DNA from: Acephala macrosclerotiorum
Lineage: Eukaryota; Ascomycota; Leotiomycetes; Helotiales; Mollisiaceae
Direction of reading: 5' to 3'
Length of the DNA: 64,000 nt
NCBI GenBank assembly: GCA_014904845.1
Contig: MU119203.1
Location: forward strand, 851,237-915,236
Shown: in pieces, positions 1-11,937 of the stretch
Layout of the letters: each line of letters begins with the position of its first letter
Position numbering within the stretch: position 1 is the stretch's first letter
Notes under the pieces: generated by a model
What the model was told of the DNA's origin: nothing
Databases searched by the model: none
Seen by the model: only the letters and a program-made list of their open reading frames with translations
Program-made: the position numbers and the translations under genes

Positions 1-2121
1 TTTGCATGTGGACGTACAGTACGTGACTTCCGCTACCCGCGGAATGTTTCCCAAGCAAAAGGAAGAATTCTTCCATGCCCAAGACGAGACGGCGGAATTG
101 GCATTCCACTGCGAAATGCAACAAAGCATCCAAACTCTCAATCACAAACCAGAAAAAGATGCAGCTCGTCTCAAGCAAGAGTCTATTCGAGACCGAGATC
201 CGAGATCAGACCTTGTTGAGATCCATCTCAAAAGTTTGTTTTGGGAACGAGTGCTCGGACGAAAACCCTCGCTCTCTGAACCTCAAAGATGGACGTAAAT
301 GTAGCAATTTCGAAAACTCAGGAGCCAGTCCGCTTGCGATATGCAACAGGAATTATTAGAGATGGTTTGTTCTTGAGGATGAAGTGGTGGAAGGAAGTGA
401 TGCGGATGACTGACGTGCAGCACTAGCGTGGGGGGAAATCTCCCGGGCGTGGACGCGAGAACTCACTTTCTCACCTGCACTCCACCCCCGAAATGCAACA
501 CAACACGCACCAATCTTCCGTTCATGGCGATCGAGATAATCGATTAAGACCCTCTTTCGATTTTAAGATATGAGTTGTCTCCGAGCTGTCTTGGTTCCTG
601 AAGGGTTATGAGTAATGTGGACGAGCTGCAGGTGGACAACGGACATCTGACGTTTTGGCATTTCCAACCGACCTGTTGGAGCTTGGAGGGATGAGTGTGT
701 CCATTTGGATGTCGGAATGGCGCCATGTGGTGTGTGAGGGCGGAGGTATTCCACTTGTCGATGTGCAACAGAGGGGTTGATGAGGTGGATATCGATCTGA
801 GAGATATTGGTAATCTGGGACAATCGACCCTCGATGACATGCCAAAAATATGGAATACTTGCACCTATCCTTGAACGGCAAACGCCCTCTCGGGGCCAAG
901 GGAAGGTTGGAATCCACGAGAGAAACTTGCTCGACGATAACTATTAGGCTTGCTCCCAGTAAGTTGAGTTTGCAACCCAAGTACCAATCCGGAGAACAAA
1001 TACACCCCTGTGGTCCTCTTGCAAGCTGAAAGACCTAGAGAGAGAGACAAAGACAAGCAGACCATATCGTCTCCTTATGGTTCGAGAATCTCTCGACCTC
1101 GCTGTTAGGAGACTCTAGCCGTCATCAAAGCAAAGAGCCGGAACAACATATCCATTGTGTAGGGATTGTGAGGCACACCAGCCAGGAACCAGGCCACACT
1201 GCAACAAAGATACCTAGAAATGCGATCGATATTGGAAGTCACATTTAATCTTCGATGCGAATTACCGATTTAAGTCGATGAAACGAGACGGGATAGATAC
1301 TAGATATGTACCGGATGCGTACTGGATGTGTAGCGGACGTCGAGGAGTAAGAGACGAAGTTCTATATCCTGTACAGCGAGACGACAGAATTATTTTACCA
1401 GGCGCAGGTCGTTATATTTGGACGCCAAGGTGTTGCAAATCTCGACAGAATTTCTCTTGCGCAGGACAGCGAGGATTTAGTCATTTAACCCTCCTTTCGA
1501 AGTTGGAAAGCACGATAGCAAGCAATACGCCTGGACCACCACACTCACTACAGCTGATCGAACATCCCACCTATTTCCCAACTCTGAGGAACCTTTGTTG
1601 CATGTTCATCTCGCTCAATGTACCATGTTTGCTTCAACTTTGGTCAATTTTATTGAACTTGTATCATTTGTTGCACAATGACAAGTCCGAAGACATTCCG
1701 GACTCCGGACTTTCTAAAAGCCACGGGAAGCAACAGACATTGCGATCTACAACAAAAGCACGTTACCTACTACCGGCGCAGAACAGGTATGGCGGGGCGA
1801 AGCAAAACTTCAACCAGCTGGCGGGACCTCACGCTCACATTTGATCTACAACTACATATGATAACACCCGACCTCCTATATCACTTCTTTAGGTCTCAGT
1901 TAGCTCCATTGCGATCAAGCCGCGACTTCATACCAATTTTGAAGTGCTCGGGCTGAACGACGCCTAGGATAGGTTATGTGGCGTGTAGGTGCACAATAAG
2001 CCCAATCGTGTTCAACTTGCTATGCAATGCAAGCCGTCGGCAATCACACAGCCACCATCTGACTGATACAAACGTGAACGACAGAAGGTAGTCTTTTCCT
2101 TCTGACTTCATCCTCTTAACC
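1..2121. other. gene-poor interval, no supportable gene
   Basis: Only short overlapping open frames occur here on both strands. None has a recognisable domain, a convincing start context or a plausible splice model. The partial frame entering at base 2 could be the tail of a gene lying outside the window, but its composition gives no support. The nonamer TGCAACAAA, or its complement, recurs at about 118, 1200, 1593 and 1667. Confidence 0.5.
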
Positions 2122-3900
2122 GTGCAACCTCTCTCGCAGCACCAACTTTTAACGTTTGCGATCGAGAAGCACGATTTTCGCACCACACCCGAAAGCCGGG
2201 ATCAGTTCCTTGCATCTACTTTTGCAAGCCTCCATCATCCACCAAATGTCTTTAGTCTCTCAATTTCGACCACCCTGCAGGTCTCTATTGTTATTCTCGT
2301 AGCCCTTTTACGAGTTGATGTATTCGTTGACGGCTGGGCGAGCTCTGGCAGCAACTTTCACTTGATCTCTGTTACCTCGCTCACAGTTCTGGCCACGTGA
2401 TAACATCGGTCACAACAAGCACCGTTCGAAAGCTATGGTTCCAACGATTCGTACTTTTCACCGCCGAATGTGGCTCTCTGACTCAAAGCCGCATCAAGGT
2501 TCTCGTGGGGCTTGGCGATTTCAAAGACCAGCTCGGACAGTGGCAAGTCGTCTTTACGTTCACCTTGATCAGCCTTATCACTACTTCAATCGTTGCTGGC
2601 TTGACTCCAAGGTCCATCACTTGTGAGTCACACCCTTTCCTTCTTTGCTATGCTTCATAAAGGAAACGGCAGTGGCCACTGATCATTACCAGATGTAAGC
2701 GACTCGAACCTTGGAAAGATATACATACTCGTGGATAAATACTGCCTCAGCGATGTAGGAATACGTTCTGTCTCCGGTCAGTGGTTCCCATGGACATTGC
2801 ACGATGGCTCAAATATCACCTACGACCAGAACCTAGGTATTCTCGCTAGGCAATGTGAAGCAGGGGCAGCTAAAAATTTTCATACAGCGACGCCGAATGG
2901 AAGAGTCCAAGGAGTCTGGTATATCATGGGCGATGTCCTAGTCTTCCAATGTGCTTCTGGCGTACCATGGAGCTATAAAAACGGCCTCGACGATGTTTTC
3001 GGCACAACGTGGAATTCAGACTTCCTTTGGGCATTCGCTGCCTCCCTGTTCTTCAACGAAATTCAGTTCATTGCTCCGCTGCTGGCGCTATCACAATTGA
3101 AAGCACAGGAAAACTGCCAGTAACCAAGGGAAACTGCAAAATCACGAGCCAATTTCTACAAATCCAAGCATCTAGAGATTCGGCAGCAGTGCTCGGTGCC
3201 TGCACTAATAATAACACCATTGGAACCGCGACTATATTGCTCAGAGCAAATCGGATACCAGGTACAAGCCATTTTCGACTCCACTTGCGAGATGTACGAT
3301 ATGAACGATTTTCCCTTCACGATAAGCCGAATTCTCAGCTATGCGGCACTCGCAACAGAAGGCGGGCTGTATGGCCTTTATTAGCGGATACTACGATGGA
3401 TGATTTGATACCTTGAACTATGTGGTGAACCAAGACCTCAATGCCAGCAATGGTGGAAGAACCTTCAAAGATTCCACGAATCCTCTTGAAGATGCACTCG
3501 GCTTGGAAATTGCCCTTGATATGGGCTCTTCTGCGGAGGTTACACCACAGATACCAACTACACAGCGATTCAGGATGGAACGCATTCCTATACCAGGGTT
3601 CGGCTCGGGTCAAGTAGTCTTTGGGGTCTCCTGTACTTGTTTCCCCTTTTGTTCTCGTGATGTGTTCTAGTGTGCCTCGTCTTTGGAATCCTGAGAGATT
3701 CTGGGAGGAAAGGAAAGATCACTCGTCCGTGAGGAATGATACTTGCTAGTCTCGGAATGGACACAAAGTAGACTCAAGGCGCTATGGACCTTTTCGTAGC
3801 CGGCGTTAGGTTCTTCTACATCATCCGAAACGCCACAGAATGTCTCGAAGCTGGTGGATTATATTTGGATTTAGGAATTTTTTTTTGTTTACGTTTTGAG
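2122..3900 (+). pseudogene. decayed membrane-protein gene, multiple frame breaks
   Basis: A protein-like signal runs left to right but switches frame repeatedly. It begins with hydrophobic stretches at about 2250-2330 and 2540-2600. It passes a believable intron at 2623-2692 (GTGAGT...CCAG) and continues as a polar, Cys-containing ectodomain-like segment to about 3070. Continuity then needs single-base shifts near 3080, 3225 and 3380. In-frame TGA or TAG codons stand where Trp would fit, at about 3402, 3660, 3711 and 3769. A last transmembrane-like Leu/Phe/Val segment lies at about 3630-3690. I do not recognise the family. Because coding-like composition persists across the breaks, I read this as a once multi-pass or bitopic protein that has decayed. 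Exact ends are uncertain. An assembly with several indels is an alternative, but the stop codons argue against it. Confidence 0.6.
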
Positions 3901-5030
3901 GAGCTGTCATATTCCTGAATTGGAAATAGATTTTCATGTCGTTGTGCCGTCTGCCTGAGTCATCGCACTAAAGATCTTCGAATACAAAAACTTCGCCTTC
4001 CTCAAGGCCCTTTCATCTCTTCATCTTGCACGGAACCTACCGATAGCGTCGTAACTCTCAACGTTACTTAATGATGATACGGTTAGTGTATCTGCATCAC
4101 CGCAAATCCTAATGCAGCCATGCCATCTTGGTATCGGCTTCTGCAACAGGCAGATGGACCGTTCTTGGCTCATTTCTGAGAGATCCTCTCTTCCCCTATG
4201 ATTTTGGATTGGATCTATTTCGAGTAGTAATGATTGTGCATAGGGTGAGGCTCATGATGATGGCGCACAAGGGTATGGAGAGCAAGCTAACTGGAAACAT
4301 TGGGCGCGAGGACGAACATGACACTGAATGGGAACTGCCTCGAGCATCCATCGGCCACCTTGATATATCCTAGTAGCTAGCTAAACAAGGTAGCTGCGGG
4401 GCTCCCTGGTTACGACTTGCAACAAAGCTCCTAAAGAGGAGAAGTGGTTCAAGGTCGTAAAACCGGCATGCGGGATGCTCATCACGGGACATGGAGCTTG
4501 CGCACATTGTCCTCAGACAGTAAAAGCCATACACTACCCTTGCTGGGAATAGTATTGCACTGGCGATGCGCAACAAAAGGCGTTAACCGGACTGGGAAAG
4601 AAGGCTGTTGGGGAAGTCCGGATGCGTTTTGGCTACTTGCGTATACGGCTGCAGCAATAGCCGGGAATCCAGTGACTTGGAGACTTATTAGCCGATACGG
4701 CCATGCCATATGTGACTGGCTGAGAGGCTTGGTGCTGGGGTAAGTGCATCGTGAGGCTCTTCGCCCCTTTGGCGTTACAGGTCAATATGTTGTGGGTGTG
4801 GCGCTGCCAAGTGGCTCCAGTGTACTACGTACACAAAAGCACCCCGCCATCTCCAGTTAATGCACCCGACCATGTTCTCCTCGGCCTTGGAGTAGTTTCA
4901 GCTGCCGTGCTTACTTTTCTTGATCTGCACTTAAAGCCCCATTCGGAAGCTCGTAGTCTGGTAGCGCTTTGACTTCTGTGTTTATCTGAATTCCCACCTG
5001 AACCTCCTATTTTTTGCTTCAATACTAAAA
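3901..5030. other. intergenic, no gene seen
   Basis: Short random frames only. A run of T (3879-3887) lies just before it, and two more copies of a TGCAACAAA-like motif occur near 4418 and 4567. The last part serves as promoter and leader of the decarboxylase-like gene that begins at 5031. Confidence 0.5.
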
Positions 5031-6100
5031 ATGGAGAATTGCAATCTTCCCGAGCGAATTGATGTTCACTGTCACGCCGTTCCAGAAAAGTATCGTGAGC
5101 AATTGATCAAAAATGGTTATCAGAATCCTGATGGAATGCCAGCTATTCCAGTCAGTCAAATGCCCCTTTCTTCAAATACCCCGCTCACAAAAACCAGGCT
5201 TGGGATGCAGAGACTCACATTCAACTCATGAAAGATCGCAACATCAGCAAATCAATCCTCAGTATCACCTCCCCGGGGACAAACCTCACACCCAAAAACG
5301 CCCAAGAAGCAGTCACTACGACCCGCCAAACTAACGAAGAGCTCGCGTCAATCTGCAAGCTCCACTCCTCACACTTCTCATTCTTCGCCTCTCTCCCTCT
5401 CCCTGTCGCTTCCGCATCCATCCAAGAAATCGACTATGCACTCGACACTCTCGGCGCCGTAGGCTTCGTTATCATGTCAAACGCCCATGGACTCTACCTC
5501 GGCGATCCAGCCTTCACTCCCGTCCTCGAGAAACTCAACGAGAGAAAAGCAACCATATTCATCCACCCCACGACATGCAACCTCATCATTCCTGAATCCC
5601 AAGGTTCTGGTCGGGAGGTTAAACCAGTTACCGTCTTGCCCTATCCTCGGCCTGTGATGGAATTCATGTTCGACGAAACGCGTGTCGTGGCCAATATCCT
5701 GCTTTCCGGACTCCTAGACACTTATCCCGACCTCACGTTCATTATGTCGCATTGCGGATGTGCTTTACCTCCAATAATTGATAGGATTGGGGCCTTTGAT
5801 GCGATAATATATGGAAAGGAGGATTCGGGTCAGAGGTTTAAGGATCTTTTGAAGACAAGGTTCTATTTTGATCTTGCGGGGAAACCATTCCCAGAACAGA
5901 TTCACGGGTTGGTGAGAATGTTGGGTGGAGCTGGGGAGGCAGGAAAGAGGTTTGTTTATGGGAGTGATTTTCCGTTTACGCCGGAGAAGGCAGTTATTGG
6001 GTTGCAGGATTTGATGGAGGGTGGTTTGGAGGAGGTTTTTGGGAAGGAGGTTAAGGAGGAGATATATGTTGGAAACGCGAAGAGGCTGTTTGGTCTCTGA
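5031..6100 (+). CDS. amidohydrolase-2 family decarboxylase/hydrolase
   Basis: Two exons, 5031-5150 and 5198-6100, are joined across a 47-nt intron (GTCAGT...CCAG), giving 340 residues. The splice restores continuous homology-like sequence (PAIP then AWDAETHIQLM). Metal-binding signatures of the ACMSD / gamma-resorcylate decarboxylase branch are all present: DVHCH near the N-terminus (H13, H15), FIHP (H163), MSHCG (H225) and YGSDFPF (D297). The length is usual for this TIM-barrel family, whose members decarboxylate aromatic acids such as 6-methylsalicylate or 2,6-dihydroxybenzoate using a divalent metal. The start codon has an A-rich AAAAATGG context. It has no signal peptide and is probably cytosolic. 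The substrate cannot be read from sequence, and no polyketide synthase lies in the window. It looks intact and functional. Confidence 0.9.
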
Positions 6101-6297
6101 AGGGAGAAGTGGGTGGCATCTAGAGTTCTGAAGCCAGGAGCTGAAATTGACGTGCTATCTGGCACTGCAAGACTATCACGAGAGCAGTGCAGAAATTCCA
6201 GTGTTCAATGTCCATCCTTGGCAGGTATATTTCTAAGTTTTCCTCAGATACTTTCTCAATCGATATATGTGTCCCACCATGTACCAACACATCAACC

Positions 6298-6744
6298 TCA
6301 TGTCTTCTTAACAACACACACTAAGCAAACATCGCCTTCTCCCAAGCACCCCAATTTATCAACCTTATGTTCCTGAGCCCCATCTGCAGCATTATAGGGA
6401 TTATTTCCCAACCAGATCTTGCCATCCCCCTCCTCCATAAAGACCCGAACAGTATTCTTTGGGACGCTGTCTAACGTATACAATGTGATGGGCTCCCTAA
6501 CGTCGTAGTTTTCTGGGAAAGACTTGAAGAATTAGTTAGTCTGCTTGCAAAGCGTAGCGGATAACTTACCTGTTTCTGTTTCCATCTTTCAGCATCTTCT
6601 TTGGCTCCCATGGTCTCCAGCCTGATGTGGCACCAAGTGTTCTTTAAGACTGGTTTGGGAAATAGCAGAGAGGTAATAGTCGTTATATTCCGTAACGACG
6701 TGATTGATGGTGACAGCTCGCGTGAATACGATTCTGCCTAACAT
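6298..6744 (-). pseudogene. small unknown gene with a one-base frameshift
   Basis: Reading leftward, an ATG at 6744 opens MLGRIVFTRAV and runs through a Tyr-rich segment ending YYLSAIS. One extra C in a CCC run near 6660 then breaks the frame. Skipping it gives KPVLKNTWCHIRLE and on to a clean donor. The intron 6523-6569 (47 nt, GTAAGT, CTAACTAAT branch, CAAG) joins in phase 0 to exon 2 at 6522-6298, which ends at a stop. The corrected product would be about 132 residues. No signal peptide, membrane segment or domain is recognised. The preserved splice signals and coding composition on both sides of the break argue for a real gene that is either freshly mutated or mis-sequenced at a homopolymer. 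Function is unknown. Confidence 0.6.
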
Positions 6745-6841
6745 TGCGTGACGTGCCCAATCATACCGCCGCGTGCGGATCTTACTTGCAGCTGCCCGCG
6801 AGTTTTTACTCGCTAGGGTCCCTAGAGCCTATTATGCCCCC

Positions 6842-7264
6842 TCACAACAACCCCACAACCACACTCACCCCCAAAACCACCGCCCCTAACCCCCACTCCA
6901 CCTTCAAACTCTCCACCTCCGGCAGGAGCAACGCTAGCTGTAGCCGTCGCTGCTGTGTAACTTGAACGCGTGGATGAGCTTGAAGCTAGAGATGAGGAGA
7001 CGGAAGATGCGGATAGAAGGGAGGAAGCTGCGGATGAGGCGGAGTTTGAGGATGAGGATGGGGAGATGGAAGAGGCGGAAGATATGGTGGAGGATGCTTG
7101 TCTTGCTTGGAATGGAAGGTGGGGTTAGTGGTTTTTTTGAAAGGGAAAGAGGAGCGGGTGAGAAGGGGAAGGGAAGGGGGTACCTCGAGTGGATTTGCGA
7201 TTGCTGCAGGAATGACGAGAATGGAAAGCGCCGCCACCCGGAGATAGGAGACGGAGAACTTCAT
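6842..7264 (-). pseudogene. secreted Ser-rich, probably GPI-anchored protein, frame broken
   Basis: Exon 1 (7264-7184) encodes 27 residues with a textbook signal peptide: MKFSVSYLRVAALSILVIP, then AAIA before a predicted cleavage site. A donor GTACCC follows. After candidate acceptors near 7100, a frame rich in Ser, Ala and Thr runs for about 70 residues (6900-7100), as in fungal wall proteins. A hydrophobic tail suited to GPI attachment (LGAVVLGVSVVVGLL, then a stop at 6842-6844) is in a different frame. The phase-0 donor also does not connect to the Ser-rich frame by any AG I can find. All three modules of a small GPI protein are therefore present in order, but not in one frame. I infer indels, either genuine or from sequencing. 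An unusual splice form is possible. Confidence 0.5.
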
Positions 7265-8025
7265 CCTGATGATTGGAATTGCTCAAGAAAATTACTCGAA
7301 ATGTTCAACCAAGAAGAAATTTGACTGCGTATGCAGACCCGCAGCATATATCACAGAACATAACTCAACTACGTCAACGACTTGTTGATTGAGCATCGCA
7401 AGAGCTTCCGAGCTCGCATTGCTGATCTCTTACAGTTCTTCGCATCTCACAAACACGTTCATACAAACAAGCTTCACATTGGCAGAAACAAAATTAACGA
7501 ACTCTGTCAAAAGAAACACCACAGCATAGGAAAGTAACAAGTGATTGGTACGGAGAAGTAGTGAAATGTTTAGGAGGGAGAATAATCTGGGAAGTCAAAA
7601 TAAGCCTACGATGGCTGCCGATCTGACGTTGCCGAGTCGGGATGACGACACGACCTTTGTTTGAGGCTCAAATACTTTACTACGAATGAATGTCGGTTCA
7701 GAGGCGAAGACGAAAAGAAGATGAGAAGTGAATGACAATTTGGTGGTGACCGACATTCAAAATCTCTATCCTTACCGAGATAGTGAATTGACCATTCCGG
7801 ACATTGGCCTTTGTTCTGAATGTCCGGGCGAAGAATAGATGAACCGTGGGAGTCTTGCTCGAAATCAAAGTATCAAGACCAGGTGGGACAATGAGCAAAA
7901 CAACGCCATGTTCATATGCTATGTGCCAGTTCTATCACCATGCCACCAATGTGTAAAGCCATGCAATGCAATCATCCAAACCAATGCTCAATGTCCCAGC
8001 CATGCACCGTCATCATATCCCGTCG
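7265..8025. other. intergenic, one hairpin, no gene seen
   Basis: No coding sequence is supportable. It contains a 9-bp inverted repeat, CCGGACATT at 7797-7805 and AATGTCCGG at 7819-7827, with a 13-nt loop. The right end is the 3' flank of the leftward Elg1-like gene. Confidence 0.5.
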
Positions 8026-11000
8026 TTAACCATCCACCAACTCATCTCTCTCGCTTTCTGTCTTGAACTCCTCCAGACTTCCCTTACTTGATCTCCTGCT
8101 TCCACTAGTAGCCATGTCTACCAAAGCTGCCTCCGTCCAGTCTTGCTTCCCTGTCTTCATAACCAGATGTGGATTGAGCAAGGAGCCAAAGTACTTCTCT
8201 CTTCTTGTTGTGCTGCGGGCACCACCTTCAAGAGCAGACATGGCAGCCCTGGTCATCCGCATCTTCTTCCCTTTTCGCCCGCCTTCACTTAATAGATTGC
8301 TGCGCCTGACACGCTCCTCTTGTAGCCGAGCATCAAAGTCGACAATGGAACGAACATAAGGAGCCATATCCTCGACGATAATACTCATTGTGCGATCGAA
8401 GACTGAGGCTTCCAACTGTCCCGTGCTGAACAAAGATTTCTCGGGTTCCGAGACAGGGTCGAACGCAGCGCTGAAGTCGCGACGGCTCAATGATGAATCG
8501 GCCGAGGTTGCCTCTTTCCGAATCAGTCGAATGATGTCCGATTCGTCTGGTCGCCTGAGCTCTGGTGGCACTTCTTTATCCATCTTGACATGTTGGTCAA
8601 TGTGCAGACGATCCCTGCTGCGAGACCTCATCCAGAGCGAGATGTCTTTACTTAGTGTGTCGTAATTTACTAGCGTGGCGGCTTCGAGAATTTCAGCTGC
8701 TAAAGTGTAATCCTCACGTGCCTTGCTGGTCAGTTCTGGCATTGAGGCATCGATTCTGATCTGTGACACATCAACAACGCGTTAAATAGAATACTTCTTA
8801 GGTCCTTACCTGATTGTTGGACGCAAAAAGTCCCCCAGAACAGACATCAGCACTACTCATTGCCTCGAGAAAATCATCGTAGGCTCGAAGTGCTGCTTGA
8901 CTCTTTGTCTTGTCATCATTTTGCGCCCAAGACTCGAGGTCGAGGCTTTTCTGCCAATCGCCAATGTCCAAATCCCAACCATCACACATTTCATGGAGAG
9001 TTTCTTCCTCGATATCTAGATGGTGCATATCACTCTCAAGGACATCTTGAGAAAGCCAACCCATGCCAGTTTTGTACGTTCCTTCACTGACGACTCGAAA
9101 GGTGTTTCCGTCCTTGTCGACATCACTTCCTTTGGGCCAACGAGAAAGATACCAGCCAAGTCCATTCTTCTTGTCTCCAACAGCGAATTGGCACCAGAAG
9201 TTCAAATCCGTCATAGCAGCTCGTAAGTCCATATTCCGACTCTCGTACACAGACTGTACCGCCTCACGTCTTAGGACGTGACCTTCACAGGCTGCTACTA
9301 CTAGCATGTAATCAGCTGCAAGATCGGCTGGAGGAGGATTCATGCGTATAATAGCGTGCAGCGGCAGGCTTTTGATCGGAACGGCGGACTCGTCGTTACA
9401 AGTGATGACAATTGGTCGTTTTGATGTCGTTGCTAAGTTGAGAATAGTAGGCCAGAATTGAGTGTCCTCTCTGTAGAGAATATCGGCCTCCTCGATCAAG
9501 ATCAAGGATTGTTTTTGTGCTTTGGCTGATGTTTTAGGCTTCATATCCTCCTTGATTAGCTGAGGCTGTTTTGTTGAACCTTTGGAGGTTGCAGCTGGAG
9601 CCTTTGACTTTGCCTCGGATTTCGTTGCTGGCTGGGACTTAAAGAACGAGTTCATAGTTCCTTGCCTTCCACTTTTCAGGTCGTTGGCTAATGCTTCGTC
9701 GATTCGACGCTTGTCCTCGTCTCCTGCCCCGTCAATCTGTGGAAGGCCTGGTGGCAGTCTTTGTACCTGATGATTTTGCGTCATGTCACCAACTTTGTCC
9801 ATGATCTCCTTGCCGCTCCGTTTGGCTCCTGGATGTATCTCGAAGACTTCAAAGCCCAATTCCTTTGCAACGGCATACACAGCTGCAGTCTTGCCACACC
9901 CATGAGGACCGCTGATCACCACAGCGTTTGTCAACCTTCCAGAATCCTTGTTCTTAAGTCCAGTACGAACAACGGTTTTGATTTGCGGGCCCTGGCTTCC
10001 AAAAGGCGAGGGGTTGTCATCTGGCTCGGAAATCTCATCCATATCGTCATCCGCCTCATCCGAAGATATAACAAAGCCGTCCAATTTCTTGGACTTGCGC
10101 TTTCGTTTCCCACTGGGCTCGGACTTCCCCCCTGATCGCTTTGAGGATGAGCAAGCTCCTAGCCCTGCTTCTACAGACTTTACTGTCAAAGATTGCAACC
10201 ACTCTTTCAATACGGAAACTTCCTTCCCGGTCTGTAGAACGTCAGAAGCATATTTAGGAGAATATTTGTGGATCCACGATTGACTCTCGCATCGGCCTTT
10301 GTCGAATGCAGAGAGAGAGGTCGATATTGAGCCATAAGTTTTCAGTATTGCAGGATGAAGACGCGTCTGTTCGTCATCGTTCTGTTGAATTTCATCTTCA
10401 CTTGCGCTTTGCGCCATAGAGTTGGAAGGTGGAAGGCGCGTGCGTAGCTCCTTCCGGACCCTTCTCTGGATCTCAAAACCTGGCTCCAAGTGCTTGGTAG
10501 GAACCCTCAAACAATCGGAAACCGGAGGAAATTCGTTCGGGTCGATATCCCTGATGCCTTGAACGACGTTGGCAATGCGTAAATCCTTTGCTAGATTTCC
10601 AAGGATATCCTCTCCCTGAAGGATTCGTATCGCTTGATATTTTGACTTCTTGCTTTGTGATGGCACGCTTGGTGCGCTGGATGGCAATTGCTGAGAATTT
10701 TCTAATTGGTCAGATAGGTCTAGACCTCGAATATGGACCATGTCTTTCCAAGGCCATGCTGGTTCGGTGGCCCCGGGAAACTTCATGATCTTCGCGGATG
10801 TTCCGAAGCCTGAGAATGGTATCGCGGTCTTGGGCAGAGGAGACTGTTTGCCACGAGGTGGTGTTCGGGCTCCGGCTTGTGGAATTCTTTCCTTGGCGGC
10901 TGTAAGGTCAATGATTGAGGGCCGCCTCTTGGCCGGCTTTTGAGGACTTGCTTTCACCGCAGCTACCTTTCCCAAAAAGAATGGATGGGTCGATTTGGCA

Positions 11001-11893
11001 GGCTTCGGGGTAATGGCCTTTACAGTCGCTGGGGAGTCCACTTTCTCCATTGGTATGGCTGGATTGCTATTGTTGAGAATCCGGCCTATCTTCTGGCCAA
11101 TTGTTGAAGGGAGAAGTTGGCCTTCTCCGTAGCGTATAGTGACGATTCTTGTCTTCGGGACCTTCCCTCGGCTGCTTGTGCTTTTCTTTCCACTTTTCGT
11201 AGGCTGGGGTTCAGTCCTTTTGGCTGGTGGCGAGCCAATTGTTCCAGTTTTGGGGTTGAAGAGCAGGACTTTTCGCGGTTTAGCGTCGTGCGGATTTATG
11301 TGTTTCGCGGTGCTGTTTGTAGCATCGCCTCCTTTCGTCCCAATAACTGCCTCTGGAATAGGACCCATGGATTTCGGGACAATTGCTCCATTGTCCTCCG
11401 AAGCCTTGGCAGATTCGCCGCGTTCCCCGACCCTCTCTTTACCTGACTGTCCCAAGGCAGCGGCCTCCTTCAATGACCCTCCCTCAGTCGAGCTAGTCTT
11501 GCGGCGCTTCCTCCTGCTATTGTTCGGGTCCACTTCCAACAACTCGCCATGTGCCGTTGTATTTTCTGCCAAAGGACTGTTGGACGCGGCTACTTGTGCG
11601 GAGTCTAGAGGAGAGGCTTTTGACTTCTTGCTGGTTCGTGATCCATCTTTAGAAGCATTCGCAAATGCGATGTGCGCATTGGGTGCCTTAGAATTTGTTT
11701 GAGTATCTCGTTTCTTGGGAGGTGGTGGTTGTGTGGCTATATCAATTAGCATCAAGAATGAAAATCGAGCCGGTCTGCATTGAGTAGATAGAATACAACG
11801 ACAGCACATACCAGTGCCTTTTTGGAACAGAGGAAACACAGGAGTTCCCTCTTTGTTTAGATCTCCCATGCTTCTCTCGACAAGCACTGACAT
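8026..11893 (-). CDS. ELG1: Elg1/ATAD5-like PCNA-unloading AAA+ ATPase
   Basis: Three exons, 11893-11812, 11736-8810 and 8760-8026, give 1247 residues. The introns are 75 nt (GTATGT...ATAG) and 49 nt (GTAAGG...ACAG). The long N-terminal half is basic and disordered, with a THPFF motif resembling a PCNA-interacting peptide. The AAA+ core has Walker A GPHGCGKT (about residue 638). A Walker B-like LILIEEADIL (about 773) matches the degenerate LILFEEVD form of ATAD5/Elg1 rather than the DExx of Rfc1. Elg1 replaces Rfc1 in an RFC-like complex with Rfc2-5 that unloads PCNA behind forks. The C-terminal exon continues the lid/collar region. The 75-nt intron is stop-free and a multiple of three, so retention would only insert 25 residues. 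The start is the first ATG of this frame; MGDLNKEG slightly downstream is an alternative. It is divergent from the Utp8-like gene. Confidence 0.88.
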
Positions 11894-11931
11894 TGGGTTG
11901 ACTGAAAGTGCTTTGGCAGAACGCGAACGTC

Positions 11932-11937
11932 ACGCGT
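11932..11937. promoter_or_regulatory. ACGCGT (MCB-type) box upstream of the Elg1-like gene
   Basis: A palindromic ACGCGT lies 38 nt upstream of the Elg1-like start codon, with a related ACGCGAACGT about 10 nt further from it. ACGCGT is the MBF site that drives G1/S expression of DNA replication genes in yeasts. The hexamer is expected by chance roughly once per 4 kb, so this is only suggestive. Confidence 0.3.

Noticed and set aside
7698..8359. Short frames on both strands around the 3' end of the Elg1-like gene
   Set aside because: They overlap the real leftward coding exon or its flank, lack domains, and have composition expected from shadow frames.
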